A stretch of 64,000 nucleotides of DNA from Ignavibacteriaceae bacterium (GCA_019638025.1 JAHBUO010000002.1:62001-126000); one strand, 5' to 3'. Counted from the stretch's first letter, positions 18,701 through 27,265 are shown. Made by a program: numbers and translations. Notes: generated by a model not told the origin, from the sequence alone.

Positions 18701-19465
18701 TCATATATTTCTGAGCAGAATGTTTCAGAGAAATCAACTAAAATAGAGGGTGTGGAAAAGTACTTTATAATGAGTACAAAGGAAAATAAAGAAGTCTACT
18801 TTGATTTAATGATCCTCTATGTTATTGTTAAGAGGATATTGGTTACAATTCAATTTGTTGAAAAAAATGAGAGTCCGGCTAAGTTATATGAATCGTTGAT
18901 GCTTCAAAAACCGGTCTGGCAATCGCTAATCAGACTTGGTGATAATTATGAATTTATCAAGCAAGAATTTGATCTTTTAAAAATACTTGCTTCCACCGAA
19001 GGGATTTATCCTACTCATGAAGCAAAGTTAGCTAAGGAAGCTTCACCTATTGCCGATAGAAGTAAAAAGTCAGTAATTGCCATAAATCAGTCGGCACTTG
19101 AACAATTAGTTGGAAATATAGAGGTTCAAAGATTTATTCAAGTGAATGAATACAATGGGACACTTTATTACAACAAAGAATATTTTGAATTGTTACTAAA
19201 ATGGAATTTTACACTGGAACTAATCCGAAGAAGTGAAAAGGAAGTAAGAGGACTATTAAAGCAAAAAGAATCAATTCACGAAGTATTTGAAGCCAAACAT
19301 TTTTCAAGTTCAATAAATGATATGGTTGCTTTTACTGATTTAATCACTAAAGCATCAGAAGAAGCAGGTTTTAAATTCAATATTCTCATTTCATTAATAA
19401 CCTTATTGTATCAACCTAAAGAAAGCATTCCGCAAGAAAAGAAAACCAAAAAAAAGAAAAAGTAA
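15704..19465 (+). CDS. Giant cytosolic GH13 alpha-amylase-family protein with HExxH-bearing N-domain and unknown C-domain
   Basis: This 1253-residue protein has no signal peptide. The GH13 core is at about 320-760: DMVPNH (436-441, region I), IIRFDAAMT with nucleophile Asp556, LLAEAFW with acid/base Glu621, and NPDEE with Asp682 in place of the usual HD. All three catalytic acids are therefore present. An N-terminal domain of about 300 residues holds LLHEIFHFII, a zincin-like HExxH (His80-Glu81-His84). The last roughly 480 residues match nothing I recognise, are helix-rich and end in a lysine tail. The usual GH13 size is 450-700 residues. Its position after the ligase genes suggests it acts on a glycan or glycosidic precursor used by that pathway (inference). 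Confidence 0.8.
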   Translation: MFRFKSISSPLTKFDFHVSKEARLKYEFEESLFSITGDLIVADFASARILSNKINDFRKKNKLEDKLITPGHINALGLLHEIFHFIIREYEEKENPGVFSRSLVFLKKSIGGEQLDETIKKFVEEFPPMPVQRQEQTADEYIKSFTGLKSNREIIIEEILLLHLENINPAFTKFKDLFDDKPLLENTSYKEIISKAEEFFEKEKPASLENLSLLQTLKKPIVDNPDDIESQLDYVRSKWQIALSEKYNAKLLGSKDLIYEDAKLFVIHGAVGTPPVPTYEPVTNTQSQHFISGKSENQIKSELASADEISLSYAEPEQFTVDTHWMPEVVMIAKNTFVWLDQLSKKYGAEIKRLDQVPDEELDIIARWNFTSLWLIGLWERSKASQKIKQFCGNHDAAASAYSLFDYNVAAELGGEEAFQNLKYRCWIRGIRLASDMVPNHTGIFSQWILNHPDYFIQSKNPPYPNYSFTGPDLSDDASVQIRIEDRYYSKQDAAVVFQLIDNRTGEVRFIYHGNDGTNMPWNDTAQLNLLKPEVRESLIQMIMHVARKTSIIRFDAAMTLTKKHYSRLWFPQPGLGGAIPSRSDYAMTRQTFDSLMPIEFWREVVDRMNEEMPNTLLLAEAFWLMEGYFVRTLGMHRVYNSAFMHMFMKEENDKYRDLITNTLEFNPEILKRYVNFMSNPDEETAVNQFGKGDKYFGIATMMVTLPGLPMFAHGQIEGFTEKYGMEYKRAYYTEYIDDYLVKRHEHEIFPLTKLRHIFSQVDNFEFYDFINDNGEVNENVFAFSNHSENEKALVLFNNSYSQASGKIKLSTGKVSKENQGIDNSPIIVKSISEALKLRKESGIYYVLKDHKTKLEYLKSAEEINYDGISTSLDGYQYFVYLNFVEKFDVNGDYQRLYKSLNGRGVPSVEEALIELNLIPLHNAVMDLFNRENISSLRSNFLSLINQLQNVDNTTSFNFLRNKFLIVLNAIENFRGISIDKEKVVALLNEDLQILSHLSSYISEQNVSEKSTKIEGVEKYFIMSTKENKEVYFDLMILYVIVKRILVTIQFVEKNESPAKLYESLMLQKPVWQSLIRLGDNYEFIKQEFDLLKILASTEGIYPTHEAKLAKEASPIADRSKKSVIAINQSALEQLVGNIEVQRFIQVNEYNGTLYYNKEYFELLLKWNFTLELIRRSEKEVRGLLKQKESIHEVFEAKHFSSSINDMVAFTDLITKASEEAGFKFNILISLITLLYQPKESIPQEKKTKKKKK

Positions 19466-19571
19466 ATAACAGTTTTTAATATCGAGGTGAATAGCAATTC
19501 TTTAAGATTGAATTACAATCGATACGATTTGCAAACATCCTCAGACTCAATAACCATTATGTGGAGGATTT

Positions 19572-21599
19572 ATGAGACGTTTAGTCATTTTTATGATTAT
19601 AGCCATTCATAGTTTAACATGCAATGTAACAGCCCAGACTACAATCCAAGTTGCATTCCCAAATTTAACATTTAATCAACCGGTTGACATCCAGCATGCC
19701 GGAGATAACAGTGATCGCTTGTTTGTGGTCTCACAATCAGGCACAATCTCTGTATTTCAAAACAACTCAAATGTAACCGGTGCAAAAACCTTTTTAAACA
19801 TATCAGATAGAGTTGTCAGCGGCGGTGAAAGAGGTTTGCTTGGACTTGCGTTCCATCCTGATTATATAAATAATGGTTATTTCTATGTTAATTACACCGG
19901 AGGCTCACCACTTCAAACATTCGTTTCTCGGTTTCAAGTTTCAACTAATCCTGATTCTGCAATAAAATCGAGTGAATTAGTTTTGTTATCCTTTGCTCAA
20001 CCTTACACAAATCATAATGGTGGACAAATATCTTTTGGCCCTGATGGTTATTTATATATTGCTACGGGTGATGGTGGCAGTGGCGGTGACCCACAAAACA
20101 ATGGACAAAATAAGTCATCGTTCCTTGGTAAAATTTTAAGAATTGATGTTAATAGTACAAACGGAATTGTTAACTATTCTATTCCATCAGATAATCCTTT
20201 TGTTAATAATTTGTCTGGGTGGAAAGAAGAAATATTTGCATACGGATTAAGAAACCCCTGGAGATTTAGTTTTGACCCTGTGACTGACCGGAATTGGTGT
20301 GCTGATGTTGGGCAAAATGTATGGGAAGAAATTAACATTATTGAAAAAGGGAAAAACTATGGATGGAAAATCATGGAAGGTGCACATTGCTATTCTCCAT
20401 CTACAGGTTGTGATACAACAGGATTAACTTTTCCCATATTTGAGTATGCTCATAATTCATCAGGCGGTTATTCTGTGACAGGAGGCTTTGTTTATAGGGG
20501 TCCGAACGTTCCTAATCTTTATGGTAAGTACATTTATGCTGATTTTGTATCTCAAAAAATTTGGGGACTTACCTATGACGGCATAAATCAACCAATTAAC
20601 GAATTATTAATCAACAGTGCCGGTATTGGGATTTCCTCATTTGGTGTTGATCAGTATAATGAACTTTATATGTGTGCTTTATCAAACGGAAAGATTTACA
20701 AATTTACACCCACTGCTCAAATTATTGCTCCGACTGCTTTGAAGATAGTTTCAAATGTGGCATCATCTGTAACAATAGAATGGACTGATAATTCAAATAA
20801 TGAAATGGGTTTTATTATTGAAAGAGAGATTGTAGGGGAAAGTCAATTCATTGCGATTGACTCAGTGTCTGCAAATGTAGTCCGGTATCAAGATACTGCG
20901 GTCAATCCGGAGATAAATTATATATATCGAATAAGAGCTTATAATTCAACATCTCTTTCAGGATATTCTAACGAAGTTTCGGTTTATACAGTCGTACCGG
21001 TTGAAATGGGAAGTCTGAATCTTCAGCAAAATGGAGATGGAGTTTATCTCTACTGGTCTACATTCTCTGAAACAAATAATAAGGGATTTGAAGTTTTTCG
21101 AATGATTAAGAATCCCGAAGTAAATACTAATTATGAAACTTATTCAATCATCGGTTTTGTTAGTGGTAGCGGAACTACTTCATCAAAGAATGATTATAAA
21201 TTTATTGACAAACTTGATGAACAATTCTCCGGTAGTAAAGTTTTTTACAAATTAAAGCAAATTGATTACAACGGTAATTTCATTTTTTCTGATGCAGTTG
21301 AATTGGATTTTGTCAGCTCACCAAAGCAATTCGAACTATTTCAAAATTATCCAAATCCCTTTAATCCCATTACAAAAATTAAATATAGTGTGCCGATGAA
21401 TTCTGAAAATGGAAGCAAAATTGCTTTAAATGTGTTTGATGTCTTAGGGAATAAAGTTGCGACATTAGTAAATGGAGTGAAACCGAGCGGTGTTCATCAA
21501 GTAGAGTTTGACGGAACAAAACTTACAAGCGGAGTCTATTTTTATGAATTAGAAACAGATAACATCAGAATTCTGAAAAAGTTAATTCTACTGAAATGA
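19572..21599 (+). CDS. Secreted PQQ-type glucose/sorbosone dehydrogenase with FN3 and T9SS domains
   Basis: This 675-residue protein has a signal peptide (near VTAQ). The six-bladed glucose/sorbosone dehydrogenase propeller covers about 25-380. Visible motifs include GERGLLGLAFHPDY, NHNGGQISFGPDGYLY with the family's active-site histidine, GSGGDPQNNGQ, and YGLRNPWRFSFDP with ADVGQNVWEEIN. An FN3 module follows at about 385-470, then a beta-rich domain, then a T9SS type A tail starting at NYPNPFNP. Such enzymes oxidise aldoses outside the cytoplasm and pass electrons to the respiratory chain. PQQ dependence is inferred from family, because no pqq genes are in the window. The gene appears to stand alone, convergent with the PAP2 gene. 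Confidence 0.88.
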   Translation: MRRLVIFMIIAIHSLTCNVTAQTTIQVAFPNLTFNQPVDIQHAGDNSDRLFVVSQSGTISVFQNNSNVTGAKTFLNISDRVVSGGERGLLGLAFHPDYINNGYFYVNYTGGSPLQTFVSRFQVSTNPDSAIKSSELVLLSFAQPYTNHNGGQISFGPDGYLYIATGDGGSGGDPQNNGQNKSSFLGKILRIDVNSTNGIVNYSIPSDNPFVNNLSGWKEEIFAYGLRNPWRFSFDPVTDRNWCADVGQNVWEEINIIEKGKNYGWKIMEGAHCYSPSTGCDTTGLTFPIFEYAHNSSGGYSVTGGFVYRGPNVPNLYGKYIYADFVSQKIWGLTYDGINQPINELLINSAGIGISSFGVDQYNELYMCALSNGKIYKFTPTAQIIAPTALKIVSNVASSVTIEWTDNSNNEMGFIIEREIVGESQFIAIDSVSANVVRYQDTAVNPEINYIYRIRAYNSTSLSGYSNEVSVYTVVPVEMGSLNLQQNGDGVYLYWSTFSETNNKGFEVFRMIKNPEVNTNYETYSIIGFVSGSGTTSSKNDYKFIDKLDEQFSGSKVFYKLKQIDYNGNFIFSDAVELDFVSSPKQFELFQNYPNPFNPITKIKYSVPMNSENGSKIALNVFDVLGNKVATLVNGVKPSGVHQVEFDGTKLTSGVYFYELETDNIRILKKLILLK

Positions 21600-21640
21600 T
21601 TCCATCATTTTATACGACAGTTGTTCAGAAGCTTCTCTTT

Positions 21641-22201
21641 CTAACCTTTTGAGTCAGGGCTTAATCTTTTTAATATTTCAGAATGAATGAGGAAGAATAA
21701 ATAACCAAATCCAAGTCCCAATACTGCCCCACCAATTATATCGGAAGGATAGTGAAGTCCAAGATAAACTCGAGATAAGGCAATCAATGTGGCTGTGATA
21801 AAAAGAACATATTTGTAGTTTGGGTAAATTTTGTAGAAAAACATTGCAACCGCAAAATTATTTAATGCATGATTTGAAGGAAAAGAGTATGAACCTGTGC
21901 AACCCAAGGGAGTAAGCACATCATTGAGGACATTACAAGGGCGTATTCTTTGAAAGAATTCTTTTAATAATTTTGCGCCTGTCTGGTCAGCTGCAGCAAC
22001 CAAGAATAAAACTAAAATTGCAGCAACTTTTCCTTTCTTCCCCCCTTTGAAAAATAAAACACCCCAAAGAATTATATATGTTATAAACCAATGATTCACA
22101 TTTGTTATCAGTGAAAAGAATTTATCCAACGCCGGTGTTGATAAAGAATTATTTATTATATAAAGAATAAATAAGTCTATCGAGTATAAAAATTCTGTCA
22201 T
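21641..22201 (-). CDS. PAP2-superfamily membrane phosphatase
   Basis: This 186-residue protein has several transmembrane segments and the three acid-phosphatase signatures: KEFFQRIRP (K-x6-RP), FPSNHAL (PSxH, with Asn where Gly is usual), and SRVYLGLHYPSD (SR-x5-H-x3-D). PAP2 enzymes dephosphorylate undecaprenyl pyrophosphate, phosphatidic acid or phosphatidylglycerophosphate on the periplasmic face. Size and short loops fit an undecaprenyl-pyrophosphatase or PgpB-like role, but the sequence does not decide. It is divergent from the sensor-kinase locus (135-bp gap) and convergent with the dehydrogenase gene. Confidence 0.88.
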   Translation of the reverse strand: MTEFLYSIDLFILYIINNSLSTPALDKFFSLITNVNHWFITYIILWGVLFFKGGKKGKVAAILVLFLVAAADQTGAKLLKEFFQRIRPCNVLNDVLTPLGCTGSYSFPSNHALNNFAVAMFFYKIYPNYKYVLFITATLIALSRVYLGLHYPSDIIGGAVLGLGFGYLFFLIHSEILKRLSPDSKG

Positions 22202-22336
22202 TTAAGTGTCCAATTCAATTAGATTTCGTTACTAAAATATCTATTCGATAATTCAAACAAATTTATTTAATTTAAGTGGTAATTTCATCTATATTATGAA
22301 GCAAAATTCAAAAATATCATAACGGCTAGACATTTA

Positions 22337-22807
22337 ATGGAAAGAAAATCCTCATCTACTGTCATAGATTTCATCTATAATACAAATGTAGTTTTAGATG
22401 ATAAAAGATATGAGTTTATCAAAAAGCAGACGGAAGAGTACTTAATTATTCCATTAAAAGTAATTACACTGCTCATCGCTATTTCTGGTTTGTTTGCAAT
22501 GGTTTTTGAAGTCCGATATTTTTCTGAGTATCAGTTCCAAGTATATATCACGAGATTTTTGGCAACCTTAGTTGCATTCGTAATATTGGTAATACTCTAC
22601 ACCAAACATGCACTAAAAAATCCCGTACTACTCGTTCATATTCTGCTCCTAACGATTATTGTATCGAGTGGATATATGATTTTTTTGATGCCATCAACAC
22701 TTATTGTAAACACTCAGATTGTTGGACTAATGATTTTTACTTCTGCATTATTTTTATCATGGGAAGTTAAAAATCAGATTGACCAGCGGCAATTTACTAC
22801 AACATAG
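22337..22807 (+). CDS. N-terminal membrane part of a hybrid histidine kinase (frameshift-separated)
   Basis: This 156-residue product has about four hydrophobic segments and no domain of its own. It ends at a TAG 20 bp before the kinase ATG at 22828. In the kinase frame, codons before that ATG read AAIYYNIVFAGAIL, a good membrane helix that continues this protein's last helix. A single missing base near 22784-22792 would join the two into one sensor of about 890 residues. The real start is probably ATG 22337, although no clear ribosome site is seen. Read it as the 5' fragment of a disrupted or mis-sequenced gene, or less likely a genuinely separate membrane subunit. Confidence 0.6.
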   Translation: MERKSSSTVIDFIYNTNVVLDDKRYEFIKKQTEEYLIIPLKVITLLIAISGLFAMVFEVRYFSEYQFQVYITRFLATLVAFVILVILYTKHALKNPVLLVHILLLTIIVSSGYMIFLMPSTLIVNTQIVGLMIFTSALFLSWEVKNQIDQRQFTTT

Positions 22808-22827
22808 TTTTTGCCGGTGCTATTCTG

Positions 22828-25011
22828 ATGAACGACAAGCAGATTTACTTTTTGCCTAACATGTATGAATCCGTTCTCTTTGTTATTTTCTTAAGTGTTA
22901 TTTCTGTTGTTGGAAGTGCTGTTAATTTCAAACTCCGTTCCGAAATTGCAGAAAAATCATTCCGAATAAATTTGAGCGAAAGAAAATATCGGTCAATAAT
23001 TCAAAATTCTGCTGAAGGAATTTTCCAGACAAGCGAAGATGGAAGGTTTCTAACCGTTAATCAAGCTCTTGTTTCAATTTTAGGATTTGATTCAGAAGCT
23101 GATTTAAAGCAGTGTGATATCGAATATGACATCTACAAAAATCCGGAAGACAGACGACGAATTATTGAAATGCTAAGAACACATGGCGAAATTAAAAACT
23201 TCAAAGTCGAATTAAAAAAGAAAGACGGTTCGATAATAACTGCCAGAATTAATGATCGAATTGTGAGTGATGAAGAATCGGGAAGAGAGTATTTCGAAGG
23301 AAGTCTTCATGATATCAGTGATCAAATTAGGCTTGAGGAAGAACGTTACATCGCTGAAGAGAAACTTAAAGAAGAAAAAATAAAATCCGACAAACTTGCG
23401 ATTGAGGCACTAAAATCAAGCGAAATTAAGGGACAGTTTTTAGCAAATATGAGTCATGAGATCAGAACACCAATTAATGGTATTATCGGATTTCTTTCGC
23501 TGATTGAACAAGGAGCTTACAAAGATAAAGTAGAATTGCAAGATTTTATTGTTAGTGCAAGAGCCTCTGCTGAAACTCTGCTGGATTTAGTGAATGATAT
23601 TCTTGATTTCTCAAAAATTGAAGCCGGAAAACTTAGTCTATCAGAAAGTAATTTTTATATTCGTGATGTTATCAATGAGGCTGTTTCGGTTGTTATCCCG
23701 AGAATTCAAGAGAAGAAATTAAAACTTACCGTAACAATCGAAAAAACTACTTCAACACATTTAATCGGCGACCCATCCCGATTAAGGCAAATCTACCTCA
23801 ATCTTCTTTCAAATGCAGTTAAGTTTACTGAAGAAGGGGAGATTAAAATCTTTGTCTATTCTGAAAAAGTTGGAAAGAATAAAATTAAACTTTACTCGGC
23901 AGTTGAAGATAGCGGGATAGGAATTCCTCAAGAAAAATTAAATTATCTTTTCAAACCATTTTCACAAGTAGATGGCTCATATACTAGAAAGTTTGGTGGT
24001 ACCGGATTAGGATTAGCAATTTGCAAAGAACTTGTAACACTAATGAACGGGCAGATATGGGTTGAGAGTAATGTTGATAAAGGGACAAAGTTTACATTTA
24101 CAACAATTCTAACCGCACCGGAACAGGTTACGTTAATCGGTAAGCTGAAAGCAAACGCAAATCAAAAGTCTAAAGAGGAAATTGTAATTACCGGTGTTGT
24201 GAAAACCGATACTCGAGAAAGAATTCCGGTAGATCGAAGCGTTCAAAGAAGTAAACATAAATTACTGCTAGCCGAAGATAATCCGGTAAATCAAAAAGTT
24301 ATTCTAAAGATTATCGGTCAAGCAGGATATAATATTGAAGCAGTTGATAATGGTGAAGAAGCTGTTAAAGCCTTGCAACAAAAAAGAGATTATGCTCTTA
24401 TTTTAATGGATGTCCAGATGCCGGTTATGGATGGCTTTACCGCAACGCAGACAATACGGGCACTTGATGAACCTTTGTGTGATATTCCGATAATTGCGAT
24501 AACTGCTCATGCACTTTCGGGTGATCGTGATAAATGTATAGAAGCCGGAATGAATGACTATGTCACTAAACCGATTAAAACAGTTGAAATGTTAAAGCTA
24601 CTTGATGGTTGGTTAAGGCTGGATGAACAGTTTGATAGTCCGGAGCCCGAAGTAAAAACCGAAGTTCCCGATGAAGTTCCGTTGTTTGATAAAGAGCATT
24701 TTGGAATGATTAGCAGTGATAATAAAGAGTTTCAAGTTGATCTGTTAGGGACTTATTTAAGTGATTTAATTCGAAGACTCGGTAATTTGGAAAACTCGAT
24801 TAATGCCGAAGATATTAAAAAGGTTCAAGCAGAATCACATACAATTAAAGGGGCAAGTTTTTCTATCGGGGCAAATGCATTGGGAAATAAAGCTTTCGAA
24901 ATAGAGACAGCAGCTAAGGAAAATAATATTTCAGTAATTAAAGATTTAATTGTCGAAATAAAAGATATTCACTTAAAAACAAAAGTAATTTTAGAAAAGT
25001 ATTTGGAATAG
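22828..25011 (+). CDS. Hybrid sensor histidine kinase: PAS, HisKA, HATPase, receiver and HPt domains
   Basis: The 727 visible residues hold one membrane helix (about 12-33) and a PAS domain (about 50-165). HisKA has FLANMSHEIRTP (His210). HATPase has NLLSNAVKFT and GGTGLGLAI. The receiver has LLAEDNPVNQ with phospho-acceptor Asp528 in LMDVQMPVMDG, and Lys581 in VTKP. The C-terminal HPt has AESHTIKGAS with His671. All phosphorelay residues are intact, so the cytoplasmic part should work. No response regulator with an output domain is adjacent, so the final target is unknown. The true N-terminus probably lies in the preceding ORF, across a one-base frameshift. Confidence 0.85.
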   Translation: MNDKQIYFLPNMYESVLFVIFLSVISVVGSAVNFKLRSEIAEKSFRINLSERKYRSIIQNSAEGIFQTSEDGRFLTVNQALVSILGFDSEADLKQCDIEYDIYKNPEDRRRIIEMLRTHGEIKNFKVELKKKDGSIITARINDRIVSDEESGREYFEGSLHDISDQIRLEEERYIAEEKLKEEKIKSDKLAIEALKSSEIKGQFLANMSHEIRTPINGIIGFLSLIEQGAYKDKVELQDFIVSARASAETLLDLVNDILDFSKIEAGKLSLSESNFYIRDVINEAVSVVIPRIQEKKLKLTVTIEKTTSTHLIGDPSRLRQIYLNLLSNAVKFTEEGEIKIFVYSEKVGKNKIKLYSAVEDSGIGIPQEKLNYLFKPFSQVDGSYTRKFGGTGLGLAICKELVTLMNGQIWVESNVDKGTKFTFTTILTAPEQVTLIGKLKANANQKSKEEIVITGVVKTDTRERIPVDRSVQRSKHKLLLAEDNPVNQKVILKIIGQAGYNIEAVDNGEEAVKALQQKRDYALILMDVQMPVMDGFTATQTIRALDEPLCDIPIIAITAHALSGDRDKCIEAGMNDYVTKPIKTVEMLKLLDGWLRLDEQFDSPEPEVKTEVPDEVPLFDKEHFGMISSDNKEFQVDLLGTYLSDLIRRLGNLENSINAEDIKKVQAESHTIKGASFSIGANALGNKAFEIETAAKENNISVIKDLIVEIKDIHLKTKVILEKYLE

Positions 25012-25014
25012 ATT

Positions 25015-25038
25015 GACTGCCTCAAAAATGAGGCAGTC
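25015..25038. terminator. Hairpin between convergent kinase and ornithine aminotransferase genes
   Basis: A perfect 9-bp stem, GACTGCCTC (25015-25023) and GAGGCAGTC (25030-25038), with a six-base A-rich loop. It sits between two convergent stop codons. No strong T-run follows on either strand, so it may act as a bidirectional weak terminator or mRNA 3'-end stabiliser. Confidence 0.55.
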
Positions 25039-25053
25039 TGAATTATAAAAATC

Positions 25054-26256
25054 TTAAGGCATTTGCAGAACATCACTAACGTGAGAAATAGCCCAATCAA
25101 TTTCTTCTTTGGTGATTACCAATGGAGGAGCAAATCTGATTACATGACTGTGAGTTTCTTTACACAGAACTCCTCTTTTCATTAAAGCTTCGCAAAATCT
25201 TCTTGCACCGCCTGCTTCGGGATGCAATTCAACTCCAATAAATAAGCCTCTTCCACGAATCTCTTTAACATGAGCCGATTTTACTTCGTTAAGTTTTTCG
25301 CGGAAATAATTTCCAAGTTCAAAAGAATTTTCAACTAACTTTTCTTCAACTAAAACTTTTAAACTTTCTCTTGCGATTGCGGCACCCAAAGGATTTCCGC
25401 CAAATGTGGAACCGTGATCTCCGGGGTTAAAAACACCTAACACTTCTTTATCAGATAACACAGCCGATACAGGATAACATCCGCCTGATAAAGCTTTACC
25501 GATAATTACAACATCAGGTCTGATTTCTTCATATTGATAGGCAAAAAGCTTACCGCTTCTGCCGAGCCCTGATTGGATTTCATCAGCTATGAAAAGAACA
25601 TTATTTTTTTTGCATAAATCAAATGCAGCTTTCAAATAACCATCCGGAGGAATAATTACACCCCCTTCTCCTTGAATTGGTTCAACTAAAAACGCAACCG
25701 TGTTTGGTTTAATTGCTTTTTCTAATTCTTCTATATTTCCATATTCGACTACTTTGTAACCGGGAGTAAAAGGAGCGTAACCGTCTCGATATTGCTCTTC
25801 AGTTGAGAAGCTTATTATTGAAATAGTTCTTCCGGAAAAATTATTTGTACATGCAATAATTTCTGCTTTTCCGTCTTCAACATTTTTTACTTTGTATCCC
25901 CATTTACGAGCTGCTTTTAGAGCAGTTTCAACGGCTTCGGCTCCGGAATTCATCGGAAGCATCATTTTGTATCCGGTTAGCTCACAAAGTTCTTGTGTAA
26001 GTAATGGGAGCTGATCATTTCTGAAAGCTCTTGATGTAAGAGTAACTTTTTCGGCTTGTTCTTTAAGTTTAGAAATAATTCGAGGATGGCAATGCCCTTG
26101 ATTTACAGCCGAATAAGCTGCGAGGCAATCAAGATATTTATTCCCTTCAACATCCCACACCCAAACGCCTTGGGCTTTTTCAATTACTACATCTAACGGA
26201 TGATAGTTGTGCGCACCGTATTTTTCTTCAATAGCTATAAAATCTTGTGTATTCAT
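25054..26256 (-). CDS. rocD: Ornithine-oxo-acid aminotransferase
   Basis: This 400-residue class III PLP-dependent aminotransferase starts with EEKYGAHNYHPLDVVI, the characteristic N-terminus of ornithine delta-aminotransferase. MNSGAEAVETALK binds the cofactor phosphate. ADEIQSGLGRSG has the PLP-interacting aspartate. IGKALSGGCYPVSA holds the Schiff-base lysine. The enzyme converts ornithine and 2-oxoglutarate to glutamate-5-semialdehyde and glutamate, linking arginine breakdown to proline and glutamate. Length and motifs are full and normal. It is transcribed alone, divergent from the nuclease-like gene. GGGAACTT just upstream of ATG serves as ribosome site. Confidence 0.95.
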   Translation of the reverse strand: MNTQDFIAIEEKYGAHNYHPLDVVIEKAQGVWVWDVEGNKYLDCLAAYSAVNQGHCHPRIISKLKEQAEKVTLTSRAFRNDQLPLLTQELCELTGYKMMLPMNSGAEAVETALKAARKWGYKVKNVEDGKAEIIACTNNFSGRTISIISFSTEEQYRDGYAPFTPGYKVVEYGNIEELEKAIKPNTVAFLVEPIQGEGGVIIPPDGYLKAAFDLCKKNNVLFIADEIQSGLGRSGKLFAYQYEEIRPDVVIIGKALSGGCYPVSAVLSDKEVLGVFNPGDHGSTFGGNPLGAAIARESLKVLVEEKLVENSFELGNYFREKLNEVKSAHVKEIRGRGLFIGVELHPEAGGARRFCEALMKRGVLCKETHSHVIRFAPPLVITKEEIDWAISHVSDVLQMP

Positions 26257-26284
26257 AAGTTCCCTTTTTTTATAAAATGTTTCA

Positions 26285-26313
26285 CAAAATTAGGAAGTTT
26301 TGGATTCATAAAC
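26285..26313 (-). promoter_or_regulatory. Candidate promoter for rocD
   Basis: On the minus strand TAATTTTG (complement of 26285-26292) fits the TAnnTTTG -7 element, with GTTT (complement of 26310-26313) 17 bp upstream. The implied leader to the rocD ATG is about 28 bases. Motif match only. Confidence 0.33.
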
Positions 26314-26413
26314 GAGGAAAAATCGAACAGACATCAGAGGTGGCGTGCAATTTCGTTTTCGGTTTGAAGATATTTGATTAAGTTTAAACTTAGTAAAATA
26401 TAACAAGTGAAAA

Positions 26414-27247
26414 ATGTCTTTAAATCATCTAAAAGTTATTCTAATCTGTGTCTCCATAACATTTTCTGTTTTCGGATGGGGAGACCAGGGGCATAAACTT
26501 ATAAACAGACATGCAATGAGTAACCTTCCGAAAGAGATGGAATTGTTCAAAGCGTGGACGGACTCAGTCTCTGAAAATGCCCCTCAGCCCGATAAGAGAA
26601 GATCTTGGGATAGTACTGAATATCCAAAACACTTTATCGACCTTGATTTTTATGATGAATTTAAAGATTATAAAATTGTAAAAAGTAAATCTGAGCTGAT
26701 TGAAAAATATGGGGATAGCTTAGTTTCGGCAATGGGAATTTTGCCTTGGAATACTTTGGATTTTTATAATCAATTAGTAGATGCTTTTAGGAATAAAGAT
26801 AAGTCAAAAGCAATATTTAATATGGCATATCTCGGACATTATATCGCAGATGCTCATAATCCGATGCATACGATTTTAAATTATGATGGAATTTTAACAA
26901 ACCAAAAAGGATTACATTCTCGTTATGAATCAAGGATGTTTAATCGCTTTTATAAAAAAATTAAATATGGGCTGAAACCTGTTTTGCCGACACAAATTAA
27001 TTGTATTGAAAAGTATGTATGGGATTATATATTAGCTTCTCATAATTATAATCAATTAATATTTGTGAGTGATATTGAAGCTGCATCGGTTGATTCGGGC
27101 TATGGCGAAAAGTATTATTCGATTATGTGGTTTAGACTTCAACACTTTACTACTCAAACGCTAAATGATGCAGTTGAGTCAATAGTTTCTATTTATTACT
27201 CTGCATGGATTAATGCAGGTAAACCGGAATTTAGTGAGTTTAATTAA
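26414..27247 (+). CDS. Secreted S1/P1-nuclease-like (zinc phospholipase C fold) protein
   Basis: This 277-residue protein has a signal peptide whose likely cleavage before WGDQGHKLINRHA exposes an N-terminal tryptophan, as in S1/P1 nucleases, where Trp1 binds zinc. Other expected zinc ligands are visible: His in GDQGH, HFIDLDF, and GHYIADAHNPMH (H-x3-D pattern), followed by GLHSRYESRM. The family includes 3'-nucleotidases/single-strand nucleases and zinc phospholipases C, and sequence alone does not choose between them. There is no T9SS tail, so it is probably periplasmic. It precedes a secreted amylase by 18 bp, suggesting co-expression for nutrient scavenging. Confidence 0.78.
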   Translation: MSLNHLKVILICVSITFSVFGWGDQGHKLINRHAMSNLPKEMELFKAWTDSVSENAPQPDKRRSWDSTEYPKHFIDLDFYDEFKDYKIVKSKSELIEKYGDSLVSAMGILPWNTLDFYNQLVDAFRNKDKSKAIFNMAYLGHYIADAHNPMHTILNYDGILTNQKGLHSRYESRMFNRFYKKIKYGLKPVLPTQINCIEKYVWDYILASHNYNQLIFVSDIEAASVDSGYGEKYYSIMWFRLQHFTTQTLNDAVESIVSIYYSAWINAGKPEFSEFN

Positions 27248-27265
27248 TTACAAAAAGGAGAAGTA

